Assembly (NCBI RefSeq): GCF_042652965.1
Contig: NZ_JBHSHL010000051.1
Span: 49,448 to 113,447, forward strand
Length of the DNA stretch: 64,000 nt
Direction of reading: 5' to 3'
Source: Filifactor villosus
Lineage (GTDB): Bacteria > Bacillota > Clostridia > Peptostreptococcales > Filifactoraceae
Part shown: piece after piece, positions 52,219 to 62,085 of the stretch
Position numbering within the stretch: position 1 is the stretch's first letter
Layout: each line of letters begins with the position of its first letter
Translations under genes and position numbers: made by a program
Notes under the pieces: generated by a model
The model's database searches: none
What the model was told of the DNA's origin: nothing
Seen by the model: only the letters and a program-made list of their open reading frames with translations

Positions 52219-53427
52219 ATGGATTTTAAGAATAAGGCGGTCGTTCTGGGAGCCAATTACTATATCGGGTTAAGTACGATCCGTTGTTTGGGAAGGAAGG
52301 GAGTACATGTGACGGCGGTAGACTATGACAGAAAGACCGCTTTTGCACTGGACTCTAAATATGTCAAGGAGATCGGGATCGCTCCTCACTACAGAAATGA
52401 GGAAGAGAGGTTCCTCAAGTTTTTGATTGACTACGCACTTATGCAGGAAGACAAACCGGTCTTGATCCCTACGGCAGATCCTTATGTCGAATTTATGGAA
52501 GCTCACTTTGATGAGCTTAAAAAATACTATCTCTTTCCTCAACAGGAGAAGGGAATCTATACCAAGATGCTCGATAAGGACAAGTTTTACGATTTTTGTA
52601 AGGAGGTACAAGCACCGATTCCGGAGACGGTTTCTCTCAAAGAAGACAACTATTTGCAGAAGGCGGAAGAGACTATAGGTTACCCCTGTATGATAAAGCC
52701 GACGGACTCCCCGTCGTTTGTCCGTGTTTTCAGGCAAAAGATGTTTAGAGCGACAAATAGGGGGGAATTGGTGGAAGCGATTGCAAAAGCGCAGGGTAAA
52801 AATCTGGAAGTGTTCATCCAGAGGATCGTTCCCGGCTTTGATGATCATATGTATACCTTTGATGCCTATATCAATAAAGAGGGTGAGATCACACATTGGA
52901 CGACCTGTCAAAAGTATAGGCAGTATCCGATCAACTTCGGAGCTTCTGTTTACACAGGTCAGAAGTTTGTGAAGGAACTGTATGATATCGGAGCACCCTT
53001 CCTCAAAAAAACTGGGTTTCGAGGCTTTGCCGAGATTGAGTTTAAGAAGGATGCACAAACAGGAGAATACTATATTATTGAAGTCAATGCAAGAATTACG
53101 AATTTCAACGCGATGCTTGAAAAATGCGGTTTGAACATGCCCTACATTACTTATCGGGAGATGGTGGGTCATCCCCTGGAAGAAAAGTCGATCCAAGAAG
53201 ATACGGGAATCATCTTTTGGGCGGAATATGAAGATGTTTATGCAATTCGAGACTATGTGAGAAGCGGTCAGCTTTCCAAAGCGGAGATCCTTAAGTCTTT
53301 CAGAAACACGAAGGCTCCTGCGATTTGGGATCCGGCGGACCCCAAGCCGTTTTGGAAGTTTTACAGGCAGTTTTTTGTGAAGATGGGCAAGAGGGTATGG
53401 AAGAAGGCGTTAACAAGGAGGGGATAG
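52219..53427 (+). CDS. ATP-grasp ligase (carboxylate-amine ligase type)
   Basis: A 402-residue ATP-grasp enzyme. An N-terminal Rossmann-like part (AVVLGANYYIGLSTIRCLGR) is followed by the ATP-grasp domain. ETIGYPCMIKPTDSPSF holds the ATP-binding lysine and FIQRIVPGFDDHMYTFDAY follows. GFAEIEFKKD and YYIIEVNARITNFNAML carry the metal-binding Glu and Asn residues. These enzymes activate a carboxylate as acyl-phosphate and join it to an amine. SD GGAGGAAGAAAG precedes the ATG. The divergent MurE-like ligase begins 3 bp after its stop, so the two very likely act in one pathway. Substrates are unknown. Confidence 0.85.
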   Translation: MDFKNKAVVLGANYYIGLSTIRCLGRKGVHVTAVDYDRKTAFALDSKYVKEIGIAPHYRNEEERFLKFLIDYALMQEDKPVLIPTADPYVEFMEAHFDELKKYYLFPQQEKGIYTKMLDKDKFYDFCKEVQAPIPETVSLKEDNYLQKAEETIGYPCMIKPTDSPSFVRVFRQKMFRATNRGELVEAIAKAQGKNLEVFIQRIVPGFDDHMYTFDAYINKEGEITHWTTCQKYRQYPINFGASVYTGQKFVKELYDIGAPFLKKTGFRGFAEIEFKKDAQTGEYYIIEVNARITNFNAMLEKCGLNMPYITYREMVGHPLEEKSIQEDTGIIFWAEYEDVYAIRDYVRSGQLSKAEILKSFRNTKAPAIWDPADPKPFWKFYRQFFVKMGKRVWKKALTRRG

Positions 53428-53430
53428 AAG

Positions 53431-54948
53431 ATGAGATTGTCGGAATTATTGATCGGACAGGACTATAGCTGTTCGACACAAATCGATATGGATATGGAGA
53501 TCGATTCCGTCGCTTATCATTCAGGCAAGGTAGGAAAGAACAGCTTGTTTGTATGTATCAAGGGTTACAAGACGGATGGTCACAAATACCTCAAGGCAGC
53601 CTATGAAGTCGGAGCGAAAGTAGCGGTTGTCCAAGAAGTTCAAGAAGAAGTGCCGATCGAGCAGATTGTCGTAAAAGACAGCAGAAGAGCCTTGGCCGTC
53701 TTGAGTTGCAATTTTTATTCAAGGCCGTCTGAAAAAATGACGATGATAGGAATTACGGCAACAAACGGAAAGACAACAACATCCTTTATGCTGTATGAGA
53801 TTTTGAAGGCGAAGGGTTATAAGACGGGGCTTATCGGAACAGTGATGATCGCTATGGGAGAGGAGAGAATCCCTTCAGAGCTTACTACACCGGAATCTTT
53901 GGAATTGCAGTTTTACCTCTCCGAGATGTACAAACGAGGAGTTACCCATGTCGTGATGGAGGTCTCCTCTTCGGCCCTGGAACTTTCGAGAGTATACGGG
54001 GTAGATTTTGACTACGTGTGCTTTAATAATATCAGCAGGGAACACATTGATCTGCATGGAGACTTCGAGTCTTATTTTTGTATCAAATCATCCCTTGTTC
54101 GAAATCTCAAATCGAGCGGTTATGCAATACTAAACTGCGATGAGAGCAAGATTTCGCAACTTAAGGATGCCGTATCTTGTCGGGTTCTTACCTACAGTGT
54201 GAAGGATGAAGCCGGAGACCTTTTTTGCAGGGATCTCGACCTTTCTACGGGAAGAGCGAAGTGGACAGTCTGCGTATCCGGAGGAATGGAGAACAGTTTC
54301 AATACTTCACTTTCGGTTCCGGGCTATCACAGCGTTTACAATGCCATGTCGGCGATCGCCATCGCTTTGAAGATGGGGATCAATGTAGAGTTGATACAAA
54401 GAGGACTGCTTGCATTCAAGGGTGTGGAGAGAAGGTTTCAGTTCATATATGAGAAGGACTTTACGGTAATCGACGATCACTACGCCAATGCAGGAAACAT
54501 CGATGTGACTCTCTCGACATTGACGAAGATGAAGTACAATAGGCTCCATCTGGTTTACGGAATAAGAGGTTCAAGAGGTGTTATTGTCAACTCCGAGAAT
54601 GCTTATACTACGCTCAAATGGTTGGACAAACTCAATTTGGACACCTTCGTTGCGACCAAGAGCAACTCCCATGTCACGGAAAAAGATGTGGTAACTCAAG
54701 AAGAAGAGCAAGCCTTCCTCAAAGTTATGAGGGAAGGAAAAAGAGAGCCGGTTTTAATCGAAGAGCTTCCGGATGCTTTGGAACTGGTCTTGTCGAAGGT
54801 GGGAAAAGGAGATATCATTCTCTTGGCGGGCTGTCAGGTTATGGATAGCGCCGGCAGATTGATTCTTGAGAAAATTGCGGACAGTGCTCCTGAAGACGAG
54901 AGAGAGGCAATTATGGAAGCGGTGAAAGATAGGGTCTGCGGAATATAA
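53431..54948 (+). CDS. Divergent MurE-like Mur ligase
   Basis: A 505-residue three-domain Mur ligase. The N-terminal domain keeps the MurE pattern (EIDSVAYHSGKVGKNSLFVC, KTDGHKYLKAAYEVGAKVAV). The central ATPase has P-loop GITATNGKTTTSF (usual form GVTGTNGKTTT) and EVSSSALELSRVYGVDFD. The C-terminal domain departs from true MurE: DHYANAGNID replaces the DYAHTPD element, GIRGSRG replaces the GDRDxxK region, and no DNPR amino-acid motif was found. A role in standard meso-DAP or Lys addition is therefore doubtful. Its start lies 3 bp from the ATP-grasp stop. It may add an amino acid to a peptide or other carboxylate. Confidence 0.85.
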   Translation: MRLSELLIGQDYSCSTQIDMDMEIDSVAYHSGKVGKNSLFVCIKGYKTDGHKYLKAAYEVGAKVAVVQEVQEEVPIEQIVVKDSRRALAVLSCNFYSRPSEKMTMIGITATNGKTTTSFMLYEILKAKGYKTGLIGTVMIAMGEERIPSELTTPESLELQFYLSEMYKRGVTHVVMEVSSSALELSRVYGVDFDYVCFNNISREHIDLHGDFESYFCIKSSLVRNLKSSGYAILNCDESKISQLKDAVSCRVLTYSVKDEAGDLFCRDLDLSTGRAKWTVCVSGGMENSFNTSLSVPGYHSVYNAMSAIAIALKMGINVELIQRGLLAFKGVERRFQFIYEKDFTVIDDHYANAGNIDVTLSTLTKMKYNRLHLVYGIRGSRGVIVNSENAYTTLKWLDKLNLDTFVATKSNSHVTEKDVVTQEEEQAFLKVMREGKREPVLIEELPDALELVLSKVGKGDIILLAGCQVMDSAGRLILEKIADSAPEDEREAIMEAVKDRVCGI

Positions 54949-55276
54949 GGCTGTGAACCGGATCTTGATGGAAGAGAGTCTGTTTGCCCGTTTTTCGATG
55001 CCGGGCATCTCATCATCCGCTCCATTCTTATCTATATGACTTTTTGTATTCGCCTGTTCAGATTGTTTTGGGTAGGGATATATGTTGCAATGATGGTTGA
55101 AGCGACTTGTAGTATCGTCGCAGAAAAAACCGTACAATAAAACTTCAACGGCAATGAAAACTTCGGAAGATATCTTCCTTGAAGAGGCGTTGCCGATTGG
55201 AGTTTTTTCTTTGAGGGATACTGAAAAATACTGTTCTTTTCAGGGAGAATATATTTTGCTTTTCCCCCAAATCCTA
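54949..55276. other. Intergenic region upstream of potABCD
   Basis: About 330 bp before the pot promoter. A GC-rich inverted repeat TGCCCG / CGGGCA near 54986-55008 lacks a T run. Nothing else recognised. Confidence 0.4.
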
Positions 55277-55305
55277 TTGACAATTAAAGTAGAGTTCTTT
55301 ACAAT
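55277..55305 (+). promoter_or_regulatory. Promoter of potABCD
   Basis: Consensus TTGACA at 55277-55282 and TACAAT at 55300-55305, 17-bp spacer, with a leader of about 105 nt before potA. Confidence 0.8.
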
Positions 55306-55416
55306 TAATAATTGAAGTTGAACTATGGGAAACTTTGGGTTTACTTTTTTATAGACTCGGAGAACGTCGTAGGGGAAACGATCTTATCGATTTTGTTCAT
55401 AGAAGGTGGGGAGAGT

Positions 55417-56487
55417 ATGGAAAAAAATATTGTAGAACTGATAAATATCAACAAGATTTTTGAAGATGACGGAAAGCAGGTGCTTTACGATATCAATCTT
55501 TCGATTAAAGAGAAGGAATTCGTCACGTTTTTGGGACCTTCGGGGTGCGGGAAGACAACGACTCTTCGAATCATCGGAGGGTTTGCGGAGCAAACGTCGG
55601 GTCAACTTCTCATTGACGGAAAAGATATGAGCGATGTTCCGGTATATAAACGTCAGATCAATACGGTTTTCCAAAAATATGCACTTTTTCCTCACATGAA
55701 TGTGTATGATAATATTGCCTTCGGCTTGAAGATCAAGAAGTTGCCCAAGGACGTTATAGACAAAAAGGTTAAGAAGATGTTGAAACTCGTCAATTTGGAG
55801 GGTTTCGAGAAGAGGGATATCCGTTCTCTTTCCGGAGGCCAGCAACAGAGGATCGCAATTGCAAGAGCTTTGGTAAATGAGCCTAAGGTGCTTTTGCTTG
55901 ATGAACCCTTGGGAGCCTTGGACTTGAAGTTGCGTAAAGACATGCAGTACGAGCTGATTACCATGCAACAGGAGCTTGGAATCACCTTCATCTATGTAAC
56001 ACACGATCAGGAAGAGGCTCTTACGATGTCGAACCGCATTGTCGTCATGAACAACGGAGTGATCCAGCAAATCGGGACACCGGAAGATATATACAATGAG
56101 CCCGTCAACCGCTTTGTTGCCGATTTTATCGGAGAGAGCAACATTGTTGACGGAATTATGATTCGAGACTATCTGGTTTCGATTCAAGGGAAGGAGTTTG
56201 AGTGTGTAGATAAGGGATTTGAAGAAAATCTCCCCGTCGATGTTGTCATCCGTCCGGAAGATATTGAAATTACTCATGAGTCTAAAGGGTTGATCAACGG
56301 AGAAGTGACCGATGTTGTATTTAAGGGAGTACATTATGAAATCATCGTTGTGGAAGAAAAAACAAACAGGGAATGGGTGATCCAGACCATTCATAATGCC
56401 GAAGTGGGTGCAAAGGTCGGTTTGGCTTTTATTCCCGAGGCGATCCATATTATGCGAAAGGAAGTGCAGTCCCTTGAAGAGCCATAA
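55417..56487 (+). CDS. potA: Spermidine/putrescine ABC transporter, ATPase PotA
   Basis: A 356-residue ATPase. Walker A is GPSGCGKTT, the Q-loop region is TVFQKYALFPHM, the signature LSGGQQQR, Walker B VLLLDEPLGALD and the H-loop THDQEEALT. A C-terminal TOBE domain (about residues 270-350) is typical of PotA-type ATPases. The ATG at 55417 follows GGTGGGGA; the longer frame from 55312 has an unconserved extension. It energises uptake by PotB and PotC with the lipoprotein PotD; the four genes are in a row with overlaps. Confidence 0.97.
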   Translation: MEKNIVELININKIFEDDGKQVLYDINLSIKEKEFVTFLGPSGCGKTTTLRIIGGFAEQTSGQLLIDGKDMSDVPVYKRQINTVFQKYALFPHMNVYDNIAFGLKIKKLPKDVIDKKVKKMLKLVNLEGFEKRDIRSLSGGQQQRIAIARALVNEPKVLLLDEPLGALDLKLRKDMQYELITMQQELGITFIYVTHDQEEALTMSNRIVVMNNGVIQQIGTPEDIYNEPVNRFVADFIGESNIVDGIMIRDYLVSIQGKEFECVDKGFEENLPVDVVIRPEDIEITHESKGLINGEVTDVVFKGVHYEIIVVEEKTNREWVIQTIHNAEVGAKVGLAFIPEAIHIMRKEVQSLEEP

Positions 56488-57319
56488 AACAATGTTTGCA
56501 TTCCCCTATCTCTTGTGGATCATTGTCTTTACGATCCTTCCCCTGTGTATCATTTTGATTTTTTCTTTTACAGAGAAGACAACACCCGGAAACCTCTCCA
56601 TGGTGTTTACCGTCGAAAACTATCGAAAGTTTTTTGATCCCTTATACCTCAATGTACTGAAGCGTTCTTTGATCCTTGCGACAACCAGCAGTATTGCCTG
56701 TTTGATCGTAGGTTATCCCATGGCCTATATTATGTCCAGGGCACCCAAGGCAAAGCGGAACTTTATGGCATTGCTTTTTATTTTACCGCTTTGGACTAAT
56801 TTTTTGCTCAGGACGTATGCATGGATGGGACTTTTGCGAGAGCAGGGACTCGTCAATGAATTTTTGCTTGCACTGGGACTGATTGAACAACCTCTGAAAC
56901 TTCTTTACAACAACGGTGCGGTAGTTATGGGGATGGTCTACAACTTTCTTCCGTTTATGGTACTTCCGATTTATTCGGTACTGGTCAAACTTGATGACAG
57001 TCTTTTGGAGGCGGCGCAGGATCTTGGGGCCAACACCTTTGCGGTTTTTCGCAAGGTCATCTTCCCCCTGAGTTTTCCGGGGGTCGCTACGGGGTTTTAT
57101 ATGGTGTTTATGCCGGCGGTATCGACCTTTGTGATCTCGGACCTTTTGGGAGGCTCTCATACAATATTGCTCGGAAACTTGATAGAAAATCAGTTTAGGA
57201 TGGCGAGAAACTGGCAGTTCGGTTCGGCAATCTCGGTTATTATGCTGATGCTCATTGTCGTTACAATGGGATACTTTGCGAAAAACGGATCCAGAGAAGG
57301 GGGGAACGGACTATGGTAA
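56474..57319 (+). CDS. potB: Spermidine/putrescine ABC transporter, permease PotB
   Basis: A 281-residue permease with six hydrophobic segments and the ATPase-docking EAA loop EAAQDLGANTFAVFRKVIFP. I chose TTG at 56474 because AAAGGAAG lies 9 bp upstream and gives a short basic N terminus (KSHK) before the first membrane helix. ATG at 56492 is the alternative and would drop that stretch. It overlaps potA by 14 bp and potC by 7 bp, so the permeases are translationally coupled. Confidence 0.95.
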   Translation: MKSHKTMFAFPYLLWIIVFTILPLCIILIFSFTEKTTPGNLSMVFTVENYRKFFDPLYLNVLKRSLILATTSSIACLIVGYPMAYIMSRAPKAKRNFMALLFILPLWTNFLLRTYAWMGLLREQGLVNEFLLALGLIEQPLKLLYNNGAVVMGMVYNFLPFMVLPIYSVLVKLDDSLLEAAQDLGANTFAVFRKVIFPLSFPGVATGFYMVFMPAVSTFVISDLLGGSHTILLGNLIENQFRMARNWQFGSAISVIMLMLIVVTMGYFAKNGSREGGNGLW

Positions 57320-58122
57320 GAAGACGCGGGAAGAAGTGGCTGTCCAAAATTTATACGCTCTTAATGTACCTGTTTTTGTACCTGCCTATCCTCGTGATGA
57401 TCGTATTCTCCTTCAATGATTCCAAATATAAGGGGCACTGGGAAGGGTTTACCCTTCGCTGGTATGAAGAGCTGTTCCGAGATAGGGAGATTTTGAGCGC
57501 GGTCTATACCACCTTTATCGTGGCAATCCTCGCAGCGATCATATCTACGGTTTTTGGAACGGCAACTGCCGTTGCGCTCTCGAAGTTGAAGCCGAAATAC
57601 AAAAACTTTCTTTTGAATTTGAGCTATATTCCTATGGTCAATCCCGATATCGTAATAGGGATATCACTCCTATCCCTTTTCGTATTCCTGAAGATGGAGT
57701 TGGGGTATGTCACACTGATCCTTGCACATATTACCTTTAATATTCCTTATGTGATCTTTGCAGTGTTGCCCAAGATCGGTCAGTTGGATAAGAATTTGGA
57801 GGAAGCGGCACTCGATTTGGGTGCGACACCTATACAGGCCTTTTTTAAGGTGATTTTTCCCGAACTCTTACCCGGGATTATGACTGGATTTATGCTCTCG
57901 TTTACGATGTCTCTGGATGATTTTATTGTCAGTTTCTTTACAACGGGTTCAGGAGTTGCGACTCTGTCGATTAAGATATTTTCGATGACGAAACGGGGAG
58001 TCAGCCCCAAAATCAATGCTCTGTCCTCGATTCTCTTCGTTTTGACCGTACTGATTGTAGGGTTTTCGCAGTGGAAGAACCGCAAGGATGAGAAGACGAG
58101 GGCAAAACTTGTTTTGAAGTAG
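57313..58122 (+). CDS. potC: Spermidine/putrescine ABC transporter, permease PotC
   Basis: A 269-residue permease with about six membrane helices, opening with a basic stretch and LYTLLMYLFLYLPILVMIVF. The EAA loop is EEAALDLGATPIQAFFKVIF. With PotB it forms the channel across the membrane. The ATG at 57313 overlaps the end of potB; potD follows after 75 bp. Confidence 0.95.
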   Translation: MVRRRGKKWLSKIYTLLMYLFLYLPILVMIVFSFNDSKYKGHWEGFTLRWYEELFRDREILSAVYTTFIVAILAAIISTVFGTATAVALSKLKPKYKNFLLNLSYIPMVNPDIVIGISLLSLFVFLKMELGYVTLILAHITFNIPYVIFAVLPKIGQLDKNLEEAALDLGATPIQAFFKVIFPELLPGIMTGFMLSFTMSLDDFIVSFFTTGSGVATLSIKIFSMTKRGVSPKINALSSILFVLTVLIVGFSQWKNRKDEKTRAKLVLK

Positions 58123-58197
58123 TATGGAAAACAACGGTTTTTTATATAAAACTCGTGCTTATTTGAACAAACCAAATGAAAGGGGTAGAAAAATAAG

Positions 58198-59247
58198 ATG
58201 AAAAAAATAGTGGCTTTACTGCTATCTTCGGTGATGTTGTTTGCTTTTTCCGCCTGTGGAAAATCCTCTGAAGGAGAAGGAGACAAGACGGTTTTAAATG
58301 TCTATAACTGGGGAGATTATATCGAACCGGAATTGCTTGACGAGTTTACCGAGCAGACAGGGATTAAAGTGAACTATGAAGAATATGCGACAAATGAGGA
58401 GATGCTTGCCAAGGTCCAGTCGGGAACGACAGCCTATGACATCATCTTTCCGTCGGAGTATATGGTGGAATATATGATGGCAAATGATTTGCTCGAAGAA
58501 ATTAACTATGATAATATCCCAAACTTTGCAAACATCGATGACAGATTTAAGAATTTGAGTTATGATCCGGGAAGCAAGTATTCCGTTCCTTATCTTTGGG
58601 GAACGCTGGGCATTCTCTATAACAAGGAAAGAGTGGATACTACCATTGACAGTTGGGAGGATCTTTGGGATGAGAAGTACGCCGACAGTATTGTAATGCT
58701 TGACTCTTCTCGTGATACCATAGCGGCGGCCCTCCTGAAACTGGGTTATTCGATTAATACACAAAACCTCGATGAGTTGGAGAAGGCGAAGCAGGAGTTG
58801 ATCAAGCAAAAGCCCATCGTTCGTTCTTACGAAGTGGACAATTACAAAAACTCCATGGTATCGGGAGAACTTTCGATGGTTCTTACCTGGTCGGGAGATG
58901 CTATGAGTCTGATGGCGGAAAACGAAGATCTTCAGTATGTCATCCCCAAAGAGGGAACCAACCTTTGGTTTGATGCGATTTGTATTCCCAAGACATCGAA
59001 GAATAAGGAGGCGGCGGAGAAGTTTATCAACTTCCTCTGTGACGCTGAAGTTGCAGCAAAAAATGCCGATTATATCAAGTACTCCACTCCAAATAAGGAA
59101 GCTCTTGCCTTTCTTGCTGAAGAAGAAGTGAACAATCCTTATATGTATCCTACACAATCCTTGGAAGAACTCGGAGAAGTGTTTTTGGATCTGGGAGAGT
59201 TTACCGGAGAGTACGACAGAGTTTGGACAGAGATCAAATCTTACTAA
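58198..59247 (+). CDS. potD: Spermidine/putrescine-binding lipoprotein PotD
   Basis: A 349-residue substrate-binding lipoprotein. A lipobox FSAC places the acylated Cys at about residue 20, anchoring it to the outer face of the membrane. LNVYNWGDYIEPELLDEFTE and VNYEEYATNEEMLAKVQSGT are typical of PotD/PotF. YDIIFPSEYMVEYM and WGTLGILYNKERVD line the ligand cleft in relatives. It captures polyamines for PotABC. SD GAAAGGGG precedes the ATG. A strong terminator closes the operon. Confidence 0.96.
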   Translation: MKKIVALLLSSVMLFAFSACGKSSEGEGDKTVLNVYNWGDYIEPELLDEFTEQTGIKVNYEEYATNEEMLAKVQSGTTAYDIIFPSEYMVEYMMANDLLEEINYDNIPNFANIDDRFKNLSYDPGSKYSVPYLWGTLGILYNKERVDTTIDSWEDLWDEKYADSIVMLDSSRDTIAAALLKLGYSINTQNLDELEKAKQELIKQKPIVRSYEVDNYKNSMVSGELSMVLTWSGDAMSLMAENEDLQYVIPKEGTNLWFDAICIPKTSKNKEAAEKFINFLCDAEVAAKNADYIKYSTPNKEALAFLAEEEVNNPYMYPTQSLEELGEVFLDLGEFTGEYDRVWTEIKSY

Positions 59248-59253
59248 AACATC

Positions 59254-59285
59254 AGCACTACCCTGTTGCAGGGTAGTGCTTTTTT
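59254..59285 (+). terminator. Intrinsic terminator after potD
   Basis: Perfect 12-bp stem agcactaccctg / cagggtagtgct with a TTG loop and six T. Confidence 0.95.
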
Positions 59286-59369
59286 GAGGACAAAACTACA
59301 ATTAACCTACACAAAGAAGAGCAAAATTTGGTACAATAAAAAATAATGGTTACAATGACGGAGGAAGAG

Positions 59370-60632
59370 ATGGAAAAAATACTTGTGGTTTTGGCGGTAC
59401 TTCAATTTATTTTGATTTTGATTCTGTTGTGGAGAACGGGAACTCGTACAAACGCGGACTTGTATATCAAAGAACTGGAAGCGATGGTAAAAGAAACCAT
59501 GTATCAGTTTGAGCGAAATCAGAATTCGAACTTCAATGAGATGCAGTCCAGAGTATCTCAAATGCTTTCGCAGGTTTCGGAAAAAGAGCAAAATCAGCTA
59601 AACCGCCTGTTTATGAGAAATGATGAAGCAACATTTAAGATGATGGACAATATAGATAGCAAGATGGATACCTTGAGGTCGAGCCTTGAGGAAAAGATGA
59701 CATCCTTTCAGAGTACCAATGAAGTTCAGCTTGAAAAAATCAGAACAACGGTTGATGAGAAATTACACAAAACGCTTGAAGAACGTTTGGGTGAATCGTT
59801 CAAACTCGTAAGTGAACGATTGGAACTGGTTCATAAAGGTCTTGGAGAGATGAATGTGCTTGTTGAGGGTGTGGGAGATTTGAAAAAGGTTCTATCCAAC
59901 GTCAAACTCAGAGGTGTGATGGGAGAAGTGCAGCTTGAGCAACTCCTTTCGCAACTTCTCTCTCCGGACCAGTATGTCAAGAACATAAAGCTCAATCCCA
60001 ACACTCAAGACATTGTGGAGTTTGCGATCAAACTCCCCGGAAAACAAAAAGGTGAAGAAGTGTATATTCCGGTGGATGCAAAGTTTCCGATAGAATCTTA
60101 TTTTAGATTGACGGAGGCATATGAAAATCAGGACAAGGAGGGCTTTGAGAAGGCTCAAAAAGAGCTGGATCATGCATTTCAAAAAAATGCCCGTGATATT
60201 TACAAGAAATACATCTATCCGCCGGTCACTACCGATTTTGCCATCATGTTTTTGCCAATCGAAGGTTTGTATGCGGAATTGACTCGAAGAAGCGGTCTTC
60301 TCGAACTTTTGCAGAGGGAGTACAGGATCATCGTTGCCGGACCTACGAATTTTGCAGCTCTTCTAAACAGTTTGCAGATAGGGTTTCGCACCCTTGCCAT
60401 TGAGCAGAGAACATCGGAAGTATGGCAACTTCTGGCCACAGTAAAAACAGAGTTTCATAAGTTCGGAACAGTGCTTGAGAAGACACAGAAAAAGTTGAGT
60501 GATGCGGGAAGCGAGTTGGATCAGCTTATCGGAGTCAGAAGCAGGAAGTTGATCAAAGAGTTGGATAAGGTTACACAGATGGAAGAAGTCCAAGAGGAGA
60601 TGGGGGAGAAGAACCATGGATTACCGGGATAA
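59370..60632 (+). CDS. rmuC: RmuC-family protein
   Basis: A 420-residue RmuC. A membrane helix (about residues 4-20, ILVVLAVLQFILILILL) is followed by a long coiled coil (about 40-190). The RmuC nuclease-like domain carries ELAIKLPG-type strands and VDAKFPIESYFRL. RmuC limits recombination at inverted repeats in E. coli; a nuclease activity is predicted. GGAGG at about 59361-59365 precedes the ATG at 59370 and favours it over 59346. Its 3' end overlaps the next gene by 17 bp, so it is co-transcribed with an unknown protein. Confidence 0.92.
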   Translation: MEKILVVLAVLQFILILILLWRTGTRTNADLYIKELEAMVKETMYQFERNQNSNFNEMQSRVSQMLSQVSEKEQNQLNRLFMRNDEATFKMMDNIDSKMDTLRSSLEEKMTSFQSTNEVQLEKIRTTVDEKLHKTLEERLGESFKLVSERLELVHKGLGEMNVLVEGVGDLKKVLSNVKLRGVMGEVQLEQLLSQLLSPDQYVKNIKLNPNTQDIVEFAIKLPGKQKGEEVYIPVDAKFPIESYFRLTEAYENQDKEGFEKAQKELDHAFQKNARDIYKKYIYPPVTTDFAIMFLPIEGLYAELTRRSGLLELLQREYRIIVAGPTNFAALLNSLQIGFRTLAIEQRTSEVWQLLATVKTEFHKFGTVLEKTQKKLSDAGSELDQLIGVRSRKLIKELDKVTQMEEVQEEMGEKNHGLPG

Positions 60633-62085
60633 AGACGGCAAGGATAAAAAGGACAATATTGTTTCTCTTAGCGAAATGCGTCAGAAGAAGGAACAGGAGG
60701 AGTTGGAACGTAAGGAAGTAGAAAACAGCAACGAAGTTTTGGATAAAATGGTGGATGTACTGTTCTCCAATATGGATGAGAGCCTCAAAGATCAGCTCAA
60801 GGGTATGCTTTCATCCTATGGGATGAAACTCGATGAGAAGGAAAAACTTGAGGTCGAAGCGATGCTTAACTCCGATCAGCTCAAAAAGATGGCAAAGGAA
60901 TTTCTTCCCGATGACCTGACGGATTTGGGAGGAGATGCAAAACGAGAGAAAATGAAGGAATTAAACAGGCAAAGCGAGATCTACCGTGATATCTTGCAGT
61001 GGAGAAGAGCATACAAACCCTATACCTTGGATAAGTTTCTGCTGCATAAGGATATGCAGAATCTGTGTGAAGAAGTAGGCTTGAAAAGCGATCAACGTTT
61101 AACGATGCAGGAAATGATCTCAGCGTTGAAACCCCGTCTTCAAATATTTTTGGACAGTCAAATGAGGTATTATGACGATTCCAGAATGAACTGTATCTCC
61201 ATTTTGGTACAGCATAACGGAGTGTATCACTTAGAGCACAGTTTGAGTGACGATGAGGAGTGGAAGGTGGATTATTTTGAGAGTAAGTTTATGCTGTTTC
61301 GAGTCTTGGATCATGGTGTCAAGACCTTGGTAATGCCCAAAGAACTTTTGGAAACCGTATATCAGATGAATTTTACCGAATACAACAATCTTACACAGAT
61401 TAATACAACGATCGTCAAGTTTATCATAGGACTTGCAAATACCTATGGAGTCTATTCGTTGGAAAGAGCGATTGAAGAACTGTTTCCCTTTATTCAAAAC
61501 AAATATTCTCAGAAACCGACTTCTTTTGAAGAGTTTGAAGACCATGTACGAAAACTGGTAAAGCACTCCTTCGGAAATCTTTTCTTGCTGAAGAGTTATT
61601 ATCCGGGAGTCAATGTTTCTTCCTCCTACATCTATCACGGAACAGTGGGGTTTGCTGAGCAGTTTTTGGAAATGCAGGAGCAATATCCATTCGAATACAA
61701 ACGTTTTGAAGTGGAAGATATTCTGGAGAGAGGAAGCCTGCACTATTATGAAGAGAGTATTCAACTGAATATGATCATAGAGATTTTGAAAAAACATAAT
61801 GAATTTACACAAAAGAGCGAAAAACAGCTCAAAAATATCATTTATGTCTTTTCAAAGTTTGAGTTTAAGCCGAATACTGCGGTCGTGTTTTTAGAATCCA
61901 TGTACCGTCTGCCCGAAGGGGAAGAGCTTGACAAACTCCTATCCCTTCTCTCGAAACTCAATGAAGCAACACCCAAGTGGTTGCTCAAGGGGCATTATAT
62001 GGGAGAACAGGAAGATTATGAGGCGGACACTTCAAAGATCATCAACATTGATTTTCACAGTCGGGGAGCAAGAGATGATGAATAG
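60616..62085 (+). CDS. Unknown 489-residue protein encoded with rmuC
   Basis: I do not recognise this protein. The first 110 or so residues are highly charged and probably helical or coiled (KKDNIVSLSEMRQKKEQEEL). The rest looks like a soluble, mixed alpha/beta or helical protein with many aromatic residues and no signal peptide or membrane helix. I see no P-loop, metal-binding or nuclease motif. Start ATG at 60616 lies 8 bp after GGGAG and overlaps rmuC by 17 bp; its end overlaps the DUF1294 gene by 11 bp. The dense overlaps imply one transcript and perhaps a shared role with RmuC. Confidence 0.75.
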   Translation: MDYRDKDGKDKKDNIVSLSEMRQKKEQEELERKEVENSNEVLDKMVDVLFSNMDESLKDQLKGMLSSYGMKLDEKEKLEVEAMLNSDQLKKMAKEFLPDDLTDLGGDAKREKMKELNRQSEIYRDILQWRRAYKPYTLDKFLLHKDMQNLCEEVGLKSDQRLTMQEMISALKPRLQIFLDSQMRYYDDSRMNCISILVQHNGVYHLEHSLSDDEEWKVDYFESKFMLFRVLDHGVKTLVMPKELLETVYQMNFTEYNNLTQINTTIVKFIIGLANTYGVYSLERAIEELFPFIQNKYSQKPTSFEEFEDHVRKLVKHSFGNLFLLKSYYPGVNVSSSYIYHGTVGFAEQFLEMQEQYPFEYKRFEVEDILERGSLHYYEESIQLNMIIEILKKHNEFTQKSEKQLKNIIYVFSKFEFKPNTAVVFLESMYRLPEGEELDKLLSLLSKLNEATPKWLLKGHYMGEQEDYEADTSKIINIDFHSRGARDDE

